A DNA stretch of 64,000 bases from JAITVB01 sp031553805. GTDB lineage: Bacteria; Bacteroidota; Bacteroidia; Bacteroidales; Rikenellaceae. A program made the position numbers and the translations under genes. Positions 49,263 to 58,635 of the stretch are shown piece by piece (the stretch's first letter is position 1; each line of letters begins with the position of its first letter). The stretch is from NCBI GenBank assembly GCA_031553805.1, contig JAVBLC010000009.1:1-64000 (forward strand). The letters are read 5' to 3'. Under the pieces are notes generated by a model. It ran no database searches and was not told the origin of the DNA. It was given only the letters and a program-made list of their open reading frames with translations.

Positions 49263-50390
49263 ATGAAAAGGAAGATTATGTACGCGATGATGGCCGTCCT
49301 GCTCTCGGCCGGGTTTGCTTCGTGCGAGAAGAGCGGCGACGATTTTACCGATTACGACCAGATGTATGCCAAGATCCTCGACCAATATGTGTCGCAGACT
49401 GTCGTACCGACCTACAAGGCCCTGGCCGAGGCGGCCCTTGAGATGCGAACGGCCAACGAAGCGCTGAAGGCCAACCCCTCGGACGCCACGATGCGAGCCG
49501 CTTCGGATGCATGGATGAAAGCCCGCGTTCAGTGGGAGCTGAGTGAAGCGTTCCTTTTCGGCCCGGTGGGCGACCAGGCGCTCGACATTGACGGGCACAT
49601 CGACTCGTGGCCGTTGGAGTTAACCGCTATTCAGGCTTCGATCGCCGCCGGGGGCAATATCACCGGCCGTCAGGCATGGAACATGGATCCGGAAGTGATC
49701 GGTTTCCACGTGACCGAATACCTGCTTTACCGTAACGGGCAATCGCGCCCGGTGGCCGACCTGACCGCTGCCGAGCTCAATTACCTCACTGCCGCAACCG
49801 ATGCGTTGGTGTGGGATTGCATTCTGGCTTACGTGGCCTGGGTGGGCGAGGAGAATGTTCCGTCCGCGATGCAGACCGTCTTTAAGGAAAACCCTGACGT
49901 GGTGGCCCACCTCAACGCCAACCCGTCGTATAAGAATTTCGCCAACAAGTTGTCCAACAAGGTTAATTATCCGTCGTGGGGCGCCGCTCTGAACGAAATC
50001 GCCGTGGGCGCTTCGGAAATTGCCGGCGAAGTGGGGGCAACCAAGATCGAAACACCCTATACGGAAATCGACGTGACCAAAGTAGAGTCGTGGTACAGTT
50101 GGCATTCGCTCGACGACTACGAAAACAACATCGTCAGCATCCGCAACGCTTACCTTAAAGGCTCGCCCTGCCTGAGCGATTATGTCAAGCTGGCCGATGC
50201 CGCCCTGGACAGTGACATCCGGGCCAAGATCGACGATTGCATCGCCAAAATCAAGGCGATCGGTACGGGGGGGTATTCTTTTTACGAAGTGGTGCGCGAC
50301 CAAAAGAATAAAACACAGGTCGAGGCTGCTGTCGACGCCTGCATCGAACTGCAACGGCTCTTCGACCGCATCGAAGGTGTGATGGAATAA
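49263..50390 (+). CDS. Imelysin family lipoprotein (M75-like, iron-regulated)
   Basis: 375 residues. The lipoprotein signal ends GFASC (Cys21). The imelysin GxHxxE motif is GFHVTE (Gly147, His149, Glu152), the site for metal in this family. DALVWDCILAYVAW and ENNIVSIRNAYLKGS are further family blocks. Imelysin-type proteins (IrpA, EfeO-like relatives, ICMP) bind iron in the periplasm; peptidase activity of the original M75 assignment is doubtful. It follows the porin by 22 bases and precedes a di-haem lipoprotein, a pattern seen in iron-uptake loci. Confidence 0.9.
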   Translation: MKRKIMYAMMAVLLSAGFASCEKSGDDFTDYDQMYAKILDQYVSQTVVPTYKALAEAALEMRTANEALKANPSDATMRAASDAWMKARVQWELSEAFLFGPVGDQALDIDGHIDSWPLELTAIQASIAAGGNITGRQAWNMDPEVIGFHVTEYLLYRNGQSRPVADLTAAELNYLTAATDALVWDCILAYVAWVGEENVPSAMQTVFKENPDVVAHLNANPSYKNFANKLSNKVNYPSWGAALNEIAVGASEIAGEVGATKIETPYTEIDVTKVESWYSWHSLDDYENNIVSIRNAYLKGSPCLSDYVKLADAALDSDIRAKIDDCIAKIKAIGTGGYSFYEVVRDQKNKTQVEAAVDACIELQRLFDRIEGVME

Positions 50391-50463
50391 CTTTTTTGAA
50401 TTACCCGCCGGAATTTCTCGGGGCTTTTGGGGCCTCGGGATTTCCGCGTAAATAAAAAGACGT

Positions 50464-52002
50464 ATGAAAAAGAAATTGATAGCCTTGGCTCCGGCCCTCC
50501 TACTTCTGGCTGCCTGCACCAACGACAACGCCGGCTCCTCGCCCAACCCCGCGCCGAAACCCGATCCGACGGCCTACGAGGGCCAATGGTACCCTGGAGG
50601 CCAGGCCGGTACGGTGTTCAACGCCACCAGCCGCGCCTACCGTCAGCCGATGGAATTCGTCAACGAAGATGCAACCCTCTACCGCCAGTTCATGCGCGGC
50701 GAGGAAATTTTTGGTAAAAGCTTCGTCTCCGAGAGCGGAACGGCTTATTCCGGCCTCGGGCCGACATTCATCCGCAAGTCGTGCATCGCCTGTCACCCGA
50801 GCTACGGTGGGCGCAGCAAACGCGTCGACAAGTACGATTCTAACGACAGCCAGAACGGCTATCTGCTGATGATCTACGACCCGACGCAGCCCGGCCTGCC
50901 GCTCGCTACGAAATACTTTACCGGGATGACCCAGACCCGCGCCGTGGCCCCGTTCAAGGCCCCGATCGACGAAAAAGGCATCTCGATCACCTGGATGCCC
51001 TACGTGGATGAGTACGGCAACAAATACGCCGACGGTACGCCCTACAGCGCCGGTACGGCGTGGGAAGGGACGCTGATCTACCCCAAGGTCGAGATCGCCC
51101 AAAGCGCAATCCTCTTCTCCGATTTCGACATGAGCAAGCACCGCGCCTGCCTCGAAGCGACGATCGGTATTTACGGCGCAGCGCTGTTAGACGCCATCTC
51201 GGACGAAGACCTGCGGGCCGAGCACGCCAAACAGCAAACCCGCGGTTACGCCGCCGGGGTGATCGGGGCCGACATCGACGAAACGGGCATCAATCCTTAC
51301 TTCCCGGGCAAACACCCCGGCCGTTTCACCTACCTCTGCACCCGCGCCACGCTCGACAACGGTCCCGGCGCCAACGCACTGTGGAACATCACCAACGTAA
51401 ACCGTCCCGATCGCAAGTACAATTACATCACCGAGGAGTACAGCCGTGTGATGTCGAAAGACCCCGACGTGCAAAAGGCCCTGGGCAAAACGGAAACGGA
51501 AATTTTTGGCGAACTGATGTCGAAAAGCCTCACCCCGGAAATGTCGCAAGCCGACTACGAAGCCTTTATGGTGTGGCACCGGGCACTGGCCGTCCCTGCC
51601 GCCCGCAACCTGAACGACGAGAAAGTACAGCGCGGCAGCAAGCTCTTCGCCGAAGCCGGTTGCGCCGCTTGCCACCGTCCGACTTGGACCACGCGCGACA
51701 ACTACACCCCGATGCCCGAACTCTCTAACCAGAAGATATGGCCCTACACCGACCTGTTGCGCCACGACCTGGAGATGCTCGAACCGGGCCGCGCCCAGGT
51801 GTGCCGCACCACGCCGCTTTGGGGCCGCGGGCTGATGAAGGTCACCTCGGGCCACAGCGATATGCTCCACGACTTGCGTGCCCGCAACTACGAGGAAGCG
51901 ATCCTCTGGCACGGCGGACAAGCCAAACAGAGCAAGGAGAAATTCCGCAACATGTCGGCCGACGACCGTGCAGCGCTCATCCAATTCCTCGAAGCGATCT
52001 GA
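50464..52002 (+). CDS. Di-haem c-type lipoprotein, DUF1111 family
   Basis: 512 residues with lipobox LLAAC (Cys18). Two haem-binding CxxCH motifs: CIACH (107-111) and CAACH (400-404). These belong to the DUF1111 family of di-haem cytochromes related to bacterial peroxidases and often called thiol oxidoreductases. Methionine or histidine ligands such as LMKVTSGHSDMLHDLRARN lie in the C-terminal part. Electron transfer to iron at the periplasmic face, perhaps ferric reduction coupled to imelysin-mediated uptake, is my inference. It needs cytochrome c assembly, provided by the next gene. Confidence 0.88.
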   Translation: MKKKLIALAPALLLLAACTNDNAGSSPNPAPKPDPTAYEGQWYPGGQAGTVFNATSRAYRQPMEFVNEDATLYRQFMRGEEIFGKSFVSESGTAYSGLGPTFIRKSCIACHPSYGGRSKRVDKYDSNDSQNGYLLMIYDPTQPGLPLATKYFTGMTQTRAVAPFKAPIDEKGISITWMPYVDEYGNKYADGTPYSAGTAWEGTLIYPKVEIAQSAILFSDFDMSKHRACLEATIGIYGAALLDAISDEDLRAEHAKQQTRGYAAGVIGADIDETGINPYFPGKHPGRFTYLCTRATLDNGPGANALWNITNVNRPDRKYNYITEEYSRVMSKDPDVQKALGKTETEIFGELMSKSLTPEMSQADYEAFMVWHRALAVPAARNLNDEKVQRGSKLFAEAGCAACHRPTWTTRDNYTPMPELSNQKIWPYTDLLRHDLEMLEPGRAQVCRTTPLWGRGLMKVTSGHSDMLHDLRARNYEEAILWHGGQAKQSKEKFRNMSADDRAALIQFLEAI

Positions 52003-52009
52003 TCCGGCG

Positions 52010-53158
52010 ATGTTTCATTTTGCTGTTCAAAGCCTCAAACGGGCGGTCGCCCTGAACCTGATCCTGATGGTGGCGCTCCTGGCGGGCGCCACTGTCCTTG
52101 AAAAGTTCTACGGAACGGAGTGGGCCCGGGCGCACATCTACGGTGCTTGGTGGGTGGTAGTGTTGTGGATGCATCTGACCGCTTTTTCGTTTCTCTACAT
52201 CTTCGCGGCGAAATTGTGGCGGCGTCCCGCGGCTTTCCTGTTACACTGCGCTTTTGGGGTGATCCTGCTCGGCGCGTTGGTGACTTATCTTCGGGCTGAA
52301 CGCGGCTACGTTCACATCCGCCAGGGCGAAACGGCAACTACCTACACCCCCGAAGACGAAAGTGCCGAAAAACCCTTGCCGCTGGGAATTAAATTGGTGC
52401 TTTTCGACATCGAGTACCACCCCGGCACGGACGAGGCGGCCGATTACATCAGTTTTGTCAAGGCGGGCGACAACATGGCGCGTATTTCGATGAACCGGAT
52501 CCTGCGTTGTGGCGGCTACCGGTTTTACCAGTATGATTACGACGCGGACGAGATGGGGACCGTGCTGCTCGTCAACCGCGACCCCTGGGGCACCGGGATT
52601 TCGTATACCGGCTACTTGCTGTTGGCCCTTTCGATGCTGTGGCTGTTGTGGCTGCGGATTGGCTGGCGGGGAATGCTGTGGACGTTTGTGCCCACGGCCA
52701 TCGTATGGCTCTTCATATCGCAGCTGACCCCGATGACGCCCATCCTGCGCACACCGTTGCTGGGGGCACACGTGTCGGTGATCATGGTTTCGTATACCCT
52801 GCTGCTGTTTTTTATGGTTACCGGAGTCATTGGCCTCTGCTCATCGCGCCTGTCCGAGAAATTTTTCCGGTGGAATTCGCAATTGATCTATCCGGCGGTA
52901 TTCCTGCTGGCGGCAGGCATATTTATCGGCGCCGTATGGGCCAATATCTCGTGGGGACGCTATTGGGGGTGGGATGCCAAAGAGACTTGGGCACTGATCA
53001 CGATGCTCGTCTATGCCGTGCCGATGCACAAGGGGAGCATTCCGGCAATGCGCGACCCGCGGAAATTTCACCTTTATTGCACGGTGGCTTTTCTGGCCGT
53101 GGCGATGACTTTCTTCGGGGTCACTTACCTGCTGGGTGGGATGCACAGCTACGTGTAA
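52010..53158 (+). CDS. CcsA/ResC-ResB-like cytochrome c assembly protein
   Basis: 382 residues from the ATG at 52010, 7 bases after the preceding stop. The N-terminal ~200 residues have ResB-like membrane segments and a periplasmic loop (GYVHIRQGETATTYTPEDES). The C-terminal ~190 residues are CcsA-type with several helices and the haem-handling tryptophan motif WGRYWGWDAKETWAL, then HLYCTVAFLAVAMTFFGVTYLL. It ligates haem to apocytochromes, presumably the di-haem protein just upstream. The fused or shortened layout and co-transcription with its likely client are notable. Confidence 0.82.
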   Translation: MFHFAVQSLKRAVALNLILMVALLAGATVLEKFYGTEWARAHIYGAWWVVVLWMHLTAFSFLYIFAAKLWRRPAAFLLHCAFGVILLGALVTYLRAERGYVHIRQGETATTYTPEDESAEKPLPLGIKLVLFDIEYHPGTDEAADYISFVKAGDNMARISMNRILRCGGYRFYQYDYDADEMGTVLLVNRDPWGTGISYTGYLLLALSMLWLLWLRIGWRGMLWTFVPTAIVWLFISQLTPMTPILRTPLLGAHVSVIMVSYTLLLFFMVTGVIGLCSSRLSEKFFRWNSQLIYPAVFLLAAGIFIGAVWANISWGRYWGWDAKETWALITMLVYAVPMHKGSIPAMRDPRKFHLYCTVAFLAVAMTFFGVTYLLGGMHSYV

Positions 53159-53214
53159 TACGATGCCACTCATTCATTTGCGATTAGGATAAAGATCTGC
53201 AATTTACAAGAAAA

Positions 53215-53258
53215 TACGCGCCGTTTTACGTGGAAAAACGTAGAAAGGTGCGTTTTTT
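53215..53258 (+). terminator. Terminator of the porin/CcsBA-like operon; contents of the 53159-53555 gap
   Basis: ACGCGCC pairs with GGTGCGT, enclosing TTTTACG/CGTA, followed by TTTTTT. The rest of the gap holds a possible -7 box TATTTTTA (53417-53424) for the next gene and no convincing reading frame; one short open frame (53259-53540) has no protein-like features. Confidence 0.6.
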
Positions 53259-53555
53259 ATGTCTGAATATTTTAGAATTTCGGGTATCGAAAGATTCAAA
53301 ATGACTTTCGCCGAAAGAGAATGGCGTAGTAGAATACGCCTGGCCTTACTAATGCATATTCAAGATCGGACGGTTGTGTTTTTTTCGGGAGCGTATTGTT
53401 TTTCAAAAAGAAATAGTATTTTTACTCGATTTATCTTCGCCGACAGAAAAGCGCGGCAGTCCCCGGAAAGGTTGCTCGTTTCTGAATCATCCCCCTTTTT
53501 TTGTTTTTCGCCCAAAGCCTGTTTAATCCGAAAAGTATAACGAAAACCCACTTAT

Positions 53556-56393
53556 TTGATGATTATGAAGACGAGAAACCTGTTTATGCTAATTACTGCC
53601 CTGCTCATTGCGGTCAACGCATACGGACAGGATTACCTCTATGCCGGCGTGAAGACGGCGAATAACCCTGCGGCCACGACGGTAGCTCCGGCCGCCAAAT
53701 CACCGGTGGTCAGGTTCGATACCGGCGGAGGCGGCAAGGTCGCTTCGCAGTCCGTCGGCGTTGGCGACAAGGTCAAGGTTCCCGCACGTCCGACCAAAGC
53801 GGGTTGGGTGTTTGTGGGTTGGTACACCGATCCGGCTGCCAGCGCCACTATGTGGGACTTCCTGAACGGCACCGTGTCCGAATCGATGACACTCTACGCC
53901 AAGTGGGTGCAGGTCGACGAAACCCACCGCTTGCTGAACGCCTACGCTTCGGCCGAAGAACTCAAGAACCCTTACGTCGCCGCTACGCTGCAGACCCTGG
54001 GCGAGTTGTCGGCCGACCAGCGCACGTTAACCCTTCCTGAAGGTACGACGGTTTATGTCGCCCCCGGCGTCTATTGGACCGACCTGACCTACAAACAAGG
54101 TTTTCCGTTTGACAACAGCGGTTTTGTGATCGCGCCTCCCAATATCGGCCTGAGCATCTTGGGCGCGAACATCTCTTTCATCGGCCTGACCGCCGACGCC
54201 ACCGACGCCCACATCTGCGGCAACCGCGGCGAAGGTGGCGCAAAGGGGCTGGGATCGGCAGGCAGCTGGTATACGCTGGCCGTTTCCACCGGTTTCCACG
54301 GCGAGAACATCACCATCGCCAACTACTCGCAGGAGGATCTGGTCTATCCGCGCGATCCGTCGCAAAATATGCCTAAGCGCATAATGTCGACGAATCACGC
54401 CGAAGTCCTGCGCCCGGCCGAAGCTTCGATCGACAGGATATATTTCGAGAATGTACGGTTCATCGGCTTTCTGAATATGATGGCCGGCTTTTCGCCCGCC
54501 CGCGCGTATTATAAGGACTGCACCCTCCAATGTACCGATGACGCTATCTTTTTCGGGAACATCAACGTGTACGAGAACTGCACCTTCCGTTTATACGATA
54601 GCCACCCCTCATACAACGGCGCCAGTGCCGGCGGCGTCAACGCCCTGCTCGGCTGTAAACTGATCGGTATGCCGCAGATGACCGACCCGTGCCTCTACTT
54701 ATGCAAGGCGTCCAGCGGAAACGGCGCTGCCGCCACCACGATTTTCGCCTTGATCGATAACGAGTTCCTCGGCCGGATCGAAGCAGTCGAATGGGAAAAC
54801 GTGGTGCGCGAGGACGCTCGCCACGCCGTCTCGAACAACACCATCGGCGAAAACAAAAAACCGCTCGTTGTCAGTCCCGCTCAGCCGCAAACGTCGGTTA
54901 CCTACACCGGGGCCGCCCTGAACGCGTTTAAGGTCGGCGACCGGTATAACGTCTACAACCTGCTGAAAGGCACCGACGGTTGGGATCCGGCGGGGCAGAA
55001 CACCGCCCAGTGGGCGCCTTACGCCAACCTGCCTTATCGCTTCCTGATCGGGGTGACGAGCAATACCCTCTATTCCGACCGGACAGGTGCCGACAACACG
55101 GCTGTTTTAACCCCTGCCGCGGCTCCCGCCTCATCCGTCGACGCCGGCAAAACCACCTGGGAATATGACACGAACCTGTTGACCGGCACCGTCAACCCCT
55201 CGACCGGCCTCCTCACCCTGACCGCCAAGCCGAACAACACCGCCGCGATCATCAAGACGGTCGTGACCGGGACACTGCCCAACGGCATTGCCGCCGGTGC
55301 GACACTCACCATCCGGCCAGTGCCCGTCGCTGCGCCCGTGCTGACTTCGCCCGCGATTGCGATCGGCCATAACGCGGCGACACTCAGCTACACGCTCGAC
55401 CACCTCGGCTACAAAGACGTGTCGATGATCGAGTGGTACCGCGAAACCGGCCCGAAAACCACCGACGGCATCCACATCGGCACGATGAAGGACGACGCAG
55501 CCGGGCTTTTTGTGGACGATCCGTATAAGGCGTACACACTCGACAAATACGACGTCGGTTACTACCTGCGCGCCGTAATCACCCCGAAATATGCATTCAG
55601 CCCCGCCGCCGGCGCTTCGATCACGGTCTACACCGACCGTGCGATCACCGCGGCCGACGTGACGGACAAGTCGCTCTATACCGACTTCAAGAACCTCTAT
55701 ATTACCAACGAAAACCGTCAGACCACGACCGGCCGGTGGTTCTTCGACAGCGAAGACGGTACCAACGTGCCGTGGGGTTGGGGCATCGGCTCGAACGGTG
55801 CGGATGGCCTTTGGGGGCTGATGAACAATACCCGTGTGCTGCCTCCCAACCGGTTCGTGTTTGCCCAGACGGGCCAATACGGCGATATGTCGCTGACGCT
55901 GAACTACTCCACGGGCAAGGTCGAGGGGCAGGGATTCGGCGGCAGCGGTTGCTATCTCGATATCTTTGTCAAGTACGATCCGGCGACCCGCACCGGCTAC
56001 GGCCTGCGCATAGAACGTGTTCCTGCCAGCACCAGCGGCACGCAATGGACGCTGTATCGATACGACGGCGAAAACCAGACCGCGTTGACGACGGGCACGT
56101 TGACTTCCGCCTTTATGCCGCAGAGCGCCCTCACCGTTTCGGTAACGGGCAACACCCTGCGCGTAGTGGCTTCGACGAACTCCAAGACCACGCCGTTGCA
56201 AGTCGAACAAAATCTGCCCAACAAAGCCGACATCTCCTGGACCGATCCTTCGGGCGCTCTGGGGGCGAACGGTTTCGGCGGCTTCGGTTTCCGCATCTAC
56301 AACTCCGGCAACGCCTCTTACATCTACGGTACGGCGGGGACTAACAACTGCGTCATGCTGCACAACGTGAAGGTAAACGCGGTTGAGAAATAA
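53556..56393 (+). CDS. Large secreted beta-helix protein with InlB-type repeat
   Basis: 945 residues with a signal peptide (about 1-25, ending AYGQ). Residues ~48-118 form an InlB B-repeat (Listeria-Bacteroides repeat): VRFDTGGGGKV, GWVFVGWYTDPAASATMWDF and MTLYAKWV. From ~150 a right-handed parallel beta-helix resembling pectinesterase or pectate lyase folds follows (NISFIGLTADATDAHICGN, IYFENVRFIGFLNMMAGF, ARAYYKDCTLQCTDDAIFFGN, VYENCTFRLYDSH). The C-terminal ~250 residues are beta-sandwich with a laminin-G/concanavalin-like look. The CTLQCTDDAIFFG motif resembles the pectinesterase DFIFG region. An extracellular or surface polysaccharide enzyme is likely; substrate is unknown. Confidence 0.75.
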   Translation: MMIMKTRNLFMLITALLIAVNAYGQDYLYAGVKTANNPAATTVAPAAKSPVVRFDTGGGGKVASQSVGVGDKVKVPARPTKAGWVFVGWYTDPAASATMWDFLNGTVSESMTLYAKWVQVDETHRLLNAYASAEELKNPYVAATLQTLGELSADQRTLTLPEGTTVYVAPGVYWTDLTYKQGFPFDNSGFVIAPPNIGLSILGANISFIGLTADATDAHICGNRGEGGAKGLGSAGSWYTLAVSTGFHGENITIANYSQEDLVYPRDPSQNMPKRIMSTNHAEVLRPAEASIDRIYFENVRFIGFLNMMAGFSPARAYYKDCTLQCTDDAIFFGNINVYENCTFRLYDSHPSYNGASAGGVNALLGCKLIGMPQMTDPCLYLCKASSGNGAAATTIFALIDNEFLGRIEAVEWENVVREDARHAVSNNTIGENKKPLVVSPAQPQTSVTYTGAALNAFKVGDRYNVYNLLKGTDGWDPAGQNTAQWAPYANLPYRFLIGVTSNTLYSDRTGADNTAVLTPAAAPASSVDAGKTTWEYDTNLLTGTVNPSTGLLTLTAKPNNTAAIIKTVVTGTLPNGIAAGATLTIRPVPVAAPVLTSPAIAIGHNAATLSYTLDHLGYKDVSMIEWYRETGPKTTDGIHIGTMKDDAAGLFVDDPYKAYTLDKYDVGYYLRAVITPKYAFSPAAGASITVYTDRAITAADVTDKSLYTDFKNLYITNENRQTTTGRWFFDSEDGTNVPWGWGIGSNGADGLWGLMNNTRVLPPNRFVFAQTGQYGDMSLTLNYSTGKVEGQGFGGSGCYLDIFVKYDPATRTGYGLRIERVPASTSGTQWTLYRYDGENQTALTTGTLTSAFMPQSALTVSVTGNTLRVVASTNSKTTPLQVEQNLPNKADISWTDPSGALGANGFGGFGFRIYNSGNASYIYGTAGTNNCVMLHNVKVNAVEK

Positions 56394-56430
56394 CCCGGAA
56401 CGCCTCCTCGACAGCTGATTGAGGACAATG

Positions 56431-56472
56431 AAAAACACGCACGGTTTTCGGAGAAAACCGTGCGTGTTTTTT
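56431..56472. terminator. Bidirectional terminator
   Basis: AAAACACGCACGGTTTTC and its complement flank a 3-base loop, with A and T runs on either side; it separates the beta-helix gene from the convergent GNAT gene. Confidence 0.9.
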
Positions 56473-56488
56473 ATTTGCGGGTTCCGTG

Positions 56489-57124
56489 CTAAAGGAACTT
56501 GTCGACCAGCTCCAGAAACCGGTCCTGGGTCTTGCTGTGCGCTTTTTCTTTGGGGGGGAATCCGCTGTCGAATGCGGCGACGGCGTCGTGGTCCATGACG
56601 TAAATATCGCCCTCGTCATACGTCCCTTCGATCCCTGTCAAGGCACCCGGGTATAGTTCCCACACCAACAGGGCGGCCGGGTATCTCCCGTCGGGGTTGG
56701 TGATGCGATACGCTTTCGAGGGCTTGAACCCGAACCGTTTGTAGTATTCGGGGTCGCCGTAGATCAGGATGGCCCGATAGCCCATTTCCCGCGCCAGTTG
56801 CGCGGTGTGGGTGATCAGCCGGCTGCCGACGCCCCGGCCCTGGTACTCGGGCAGCACGCTGACCGGGCCGAAAGCGGCCACGGGGTGTTCCTTGCCGTCA
56901 CGGCCGGTTATCTTCGCTTCCACGTAGATGATGTTCCCGACGATCTCCCCGCCGTGGATCGCCACGAAATCGAGCGATTTGATAAATCGGTCGGCCGACC
57001 GCAGGTTGTGGACCAGCAGATGCTCGTCGCAGCCGGGGGCATAGACGTTCCAGAAAGCCTCCCGGGTGACTTCTTCGACGCGGCGGTAGTCTTTTTCCTT
57101 TTCCGGGCGTAGGATGATTTCCAT
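56489..57124 (-). CDS. GNAT family N-acetyltransferase
   Basis: 211 residues from the ATG at 57124 (MEIILRPEKEKDYRRVEEVT), the usual GNAT start; the frame extends upstream through unrelated sequence. The acetyl-CoA-binding motif A is VLPEYQGRGVGSRLITHTAQLAREMG (about 97-122), preceded by VAAFGPVSV and followed by ILIYGDPEYYKRFGFKP. This variant (GDPEYYKRFGF) is typical of the YhbS-like group of predicted acetyltransferases. The substrate is unknown. It is divergent from the first alkyltransferase gene, with promoter boxes between. Confidence 0.88.
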   Translation of the reverse strand: MEIILRPEKEKDYRRVEEVTREAFWNVYAPGCDEHLLVHNLRSADRFIKSLDFVAIHGGEIVGNIIYVEAKITGRDGKEHPVAAFGPVSVLPEYQGRGVGSRLITHTAQLAREMGYRAILIYGDPEYYKRFGFKPSKAYRITNPDGRYPAALLVWELYPGALTGIEGTYDEGDIYVMDHDAVAAFDSGFPPKEKAHSKTQDRFLELVDKFL

Positions 57125-57229
57125 GAGATTCGGATTTTGCGGCGTTGATTTATTCCCAAAGATAGGGAAATTCATCCGAAAGGCGGAAAATACCGCAAGT
57201 TCCGGGTGGGTTGTTTGCCCCGATCGCAC

Positions 57230-57237
57230 TATCTTTG
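57230..57237 (+). promoter_or_regulatory. -7 box for the alkyltransferase cluster
   Basis: TATCTTTG fits TAnnTTTG, 21 bases before the first alkyltransferase start. The TTG and TTTG candidates upstream are 16 and 12 bases away, so the -33 is poor. Confidence 0.5.
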
Positions 57238-57257
57238 TGTGTAAAGCGAAGCGAAAT

Positions 57258-57914
57258 ATGCCGAACCCCCGATCCTATCAGGATATTGCAGCGGAAATGG
57301 CCGACCCCCGAAAGGCGGACGCCTGCCTGAACAAACAGATCGTCCTCGACCGGATGATCGGGGCCTTGCCTGCCGCACCCTGGGCCGATGTCGAAATTCT
57401 CGACTGGATGCCGGACGACGACCGGTTGGCGGTGGAATATTCGTTTGCCGATACGCCTTTCGGGCGGGTGCTGGTCGCCAATACGCCCCTCGGGGTGTGC
57501 TATCTCGGCCTGGCGGAAAACGGGACGGGTGCGGTGTTGGCCGATTTTCATAAACGTTTCGGCCACGCCATCCGGGTAGAAGTCCAAACGCCACAGCAAA
57601 AACAGACGCTCGATTTCCTGGCAGGGAAATGCGATGGGCGCCTCACGTTCCACCTGCGGGGCACCCCCCACCAAACCGAGATCTGGCGCCGGCTGATCCG
57701 CATTCCGCGCGGCAAGGTGGTTTCCTACGCCACCCTGGGCGGCGGCCCGCAGCAGGCTCGGGCCGCCGGAACGGCCAACGGACGGAATCCCATTTTCTGG
57801 ATCGTCCCCTGCCACCGGGTGGTGCAGACCACGGGTAGTTTCGACCGCTACTTCTGGGGTGAAGACGTGAAGCGTCGCCTGCTCGCTTGGGAATTTGCCG
57901 AGGGCGAAGATTGA
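57258..57914 (+). CDS. O6-methylguanine-DNA methyltransferase paralogue 1
   Basis: 218 residues from the ATG at 57258; the open frame extends farther upstream but covers the promoter box. The N-terminal RNase H-like domain (about 55-120) is followed by the alkyltransferase core: FHLRGTPHQTEIWRRLIRIPRGKVVSYATL and the active-site IVPCHRVV with Cys185. The DNA-binding loop reads ARAAGTANGRNPI, near the canonical RAVG. It transfers alkyl groups from O6-alkylguanine to its own Cys in a single-turnover repair reaction. It is the first of three such genes in a row, 62 bases before the next start. Confidence 0.9.
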   Translation: MPNPRSYQDIAAEMADPRKADACLNKQIVLDRMIGALPAAPWADVEILDWMPDDDRLAVEYSFADTPFGRVLVANTPLGVCYLGLAENGTGAVLADFHKRFGHAIRVEVQTPQQKQTLDFLAGKCDGRLTFHLRGTPHQTEIWRRLIRIPRGKVVSYATLGGGPQQARAAGTANGRNPIFWIVPCHRVVQTTGSFDRYFWGEDVKRRLLAWEFAEGED

Positions 57915-57976
57915 GCAAGAAACAGGTTTCGTATTTTGCAGCATATGCGAACGTTAAACTAAAACTTTTTCGGACG

Positions 57977-58624
57977 ATGAGAACGACATTTAACCAAATA
58001 AAATCTCTGTTGGACGATCCCTTTTTCGAGGCGCGGAGCCTGGGCAGAGAGGCCGTCCGGCAACGCACGTCGCCTGTAGACAAATATGGCGAAGCGCCCG
58101 AGAACCTCCGATTTGTCGACTGGACGGCCGAAGATGACCGCGTCTCGATTGCCTATGCGTTCCACGACACGGCGATCGGCCGGGTGCTGCTGGCCAGTAC
58201 CCTGAAAGGGCTATGTTTCCTGGGGTTTGTGTGTCGGGGCGATGCGGAAATCCATGCTGATTTTGCCCGCCGATTTCCGAAACAACTTCTCGAAGAACGA
58301 ACGGATGAATTTCAGCGGATGGCCGTCGAATATTGCAACGGCAACCGCGGGATGGCGCTTCCGCTTCACCTGCGGGGCACCGCATTTCAGACCGGTATTT
58401 GGAAGCAGTTGGTGCGTATTCCTGAGAGTCGGCTCACGACCTATGGCTCGCTCGCGCCCAACGCCGGAGGAGCACAGGCCATTGGGGCGGCGGTGGGAGC
58501 CAATCCGGTGAGTTACATCGTGCCGTGCCACCGCGTGGTGAAAAGCAACAGCAGCCTCGAGGGCTACCATTGGGGCACAGAGATCAAGCGCCAACTGCTG
58601 GCCTACGAATTCCATGACAGCTGA
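57977..58624 (+). CDS. O6-methylguanine-DNA methyltransferase paralogue 2
   Basis: 215 residues from the ATG at 57977. Same domain order as its upstream neighbour: LHLRGTAFQTGIWKQLVRIPESRLTTYGSL and active-site IVPCHRVV with Cys184. The loop that carries the DNA-flipping Arg finger in canonical proteins (RAVG) reads AQAIGAAVGANPV here, so the Arg is replaced by Gln. The catalytic Cys is kept, so this is not an alkyltransferase-like ATL protein. Reduced base flipping or altered substrate is possible. It sits 11 bases before the Ada-like gene. Confidence 0.88.
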   Translation: MRTTFNQIKSLLDDPFFEARSLGREAVRQRTSPVDKYGEAPENLRFVDWTAEDDRVSIAYAFHDTAIGRVLLASTLKGLCFLGFVCRGDAEIHADFARRFPKQLLEERTDEFQRMAVEYCNGNRGMALPLHLRGTAFQTGIWKQLVRIPESRLTTYGSLAPNAGGAQAIGAAVGANPVSYIVPCHRVVKSNSSLEGYHWGTEIKRQLLAYEFHDS

Positions 58625-58635
58625 CGAAGAACACG

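Noticed and set aside
51878..52009. Upstream-extended start for the CcsBA-like protein
   Set aside because: The extra 44 codons overlap the DUF1111 gene in another frame; the ATG at 52010 gives a proper membrane-protein start.
53259..53540. 93-codon frame between the CcsBA-like and beta-helix genes
   Set aside because: No domain, poor codon pattern, and it overlaps the probable promoter of the next gene.
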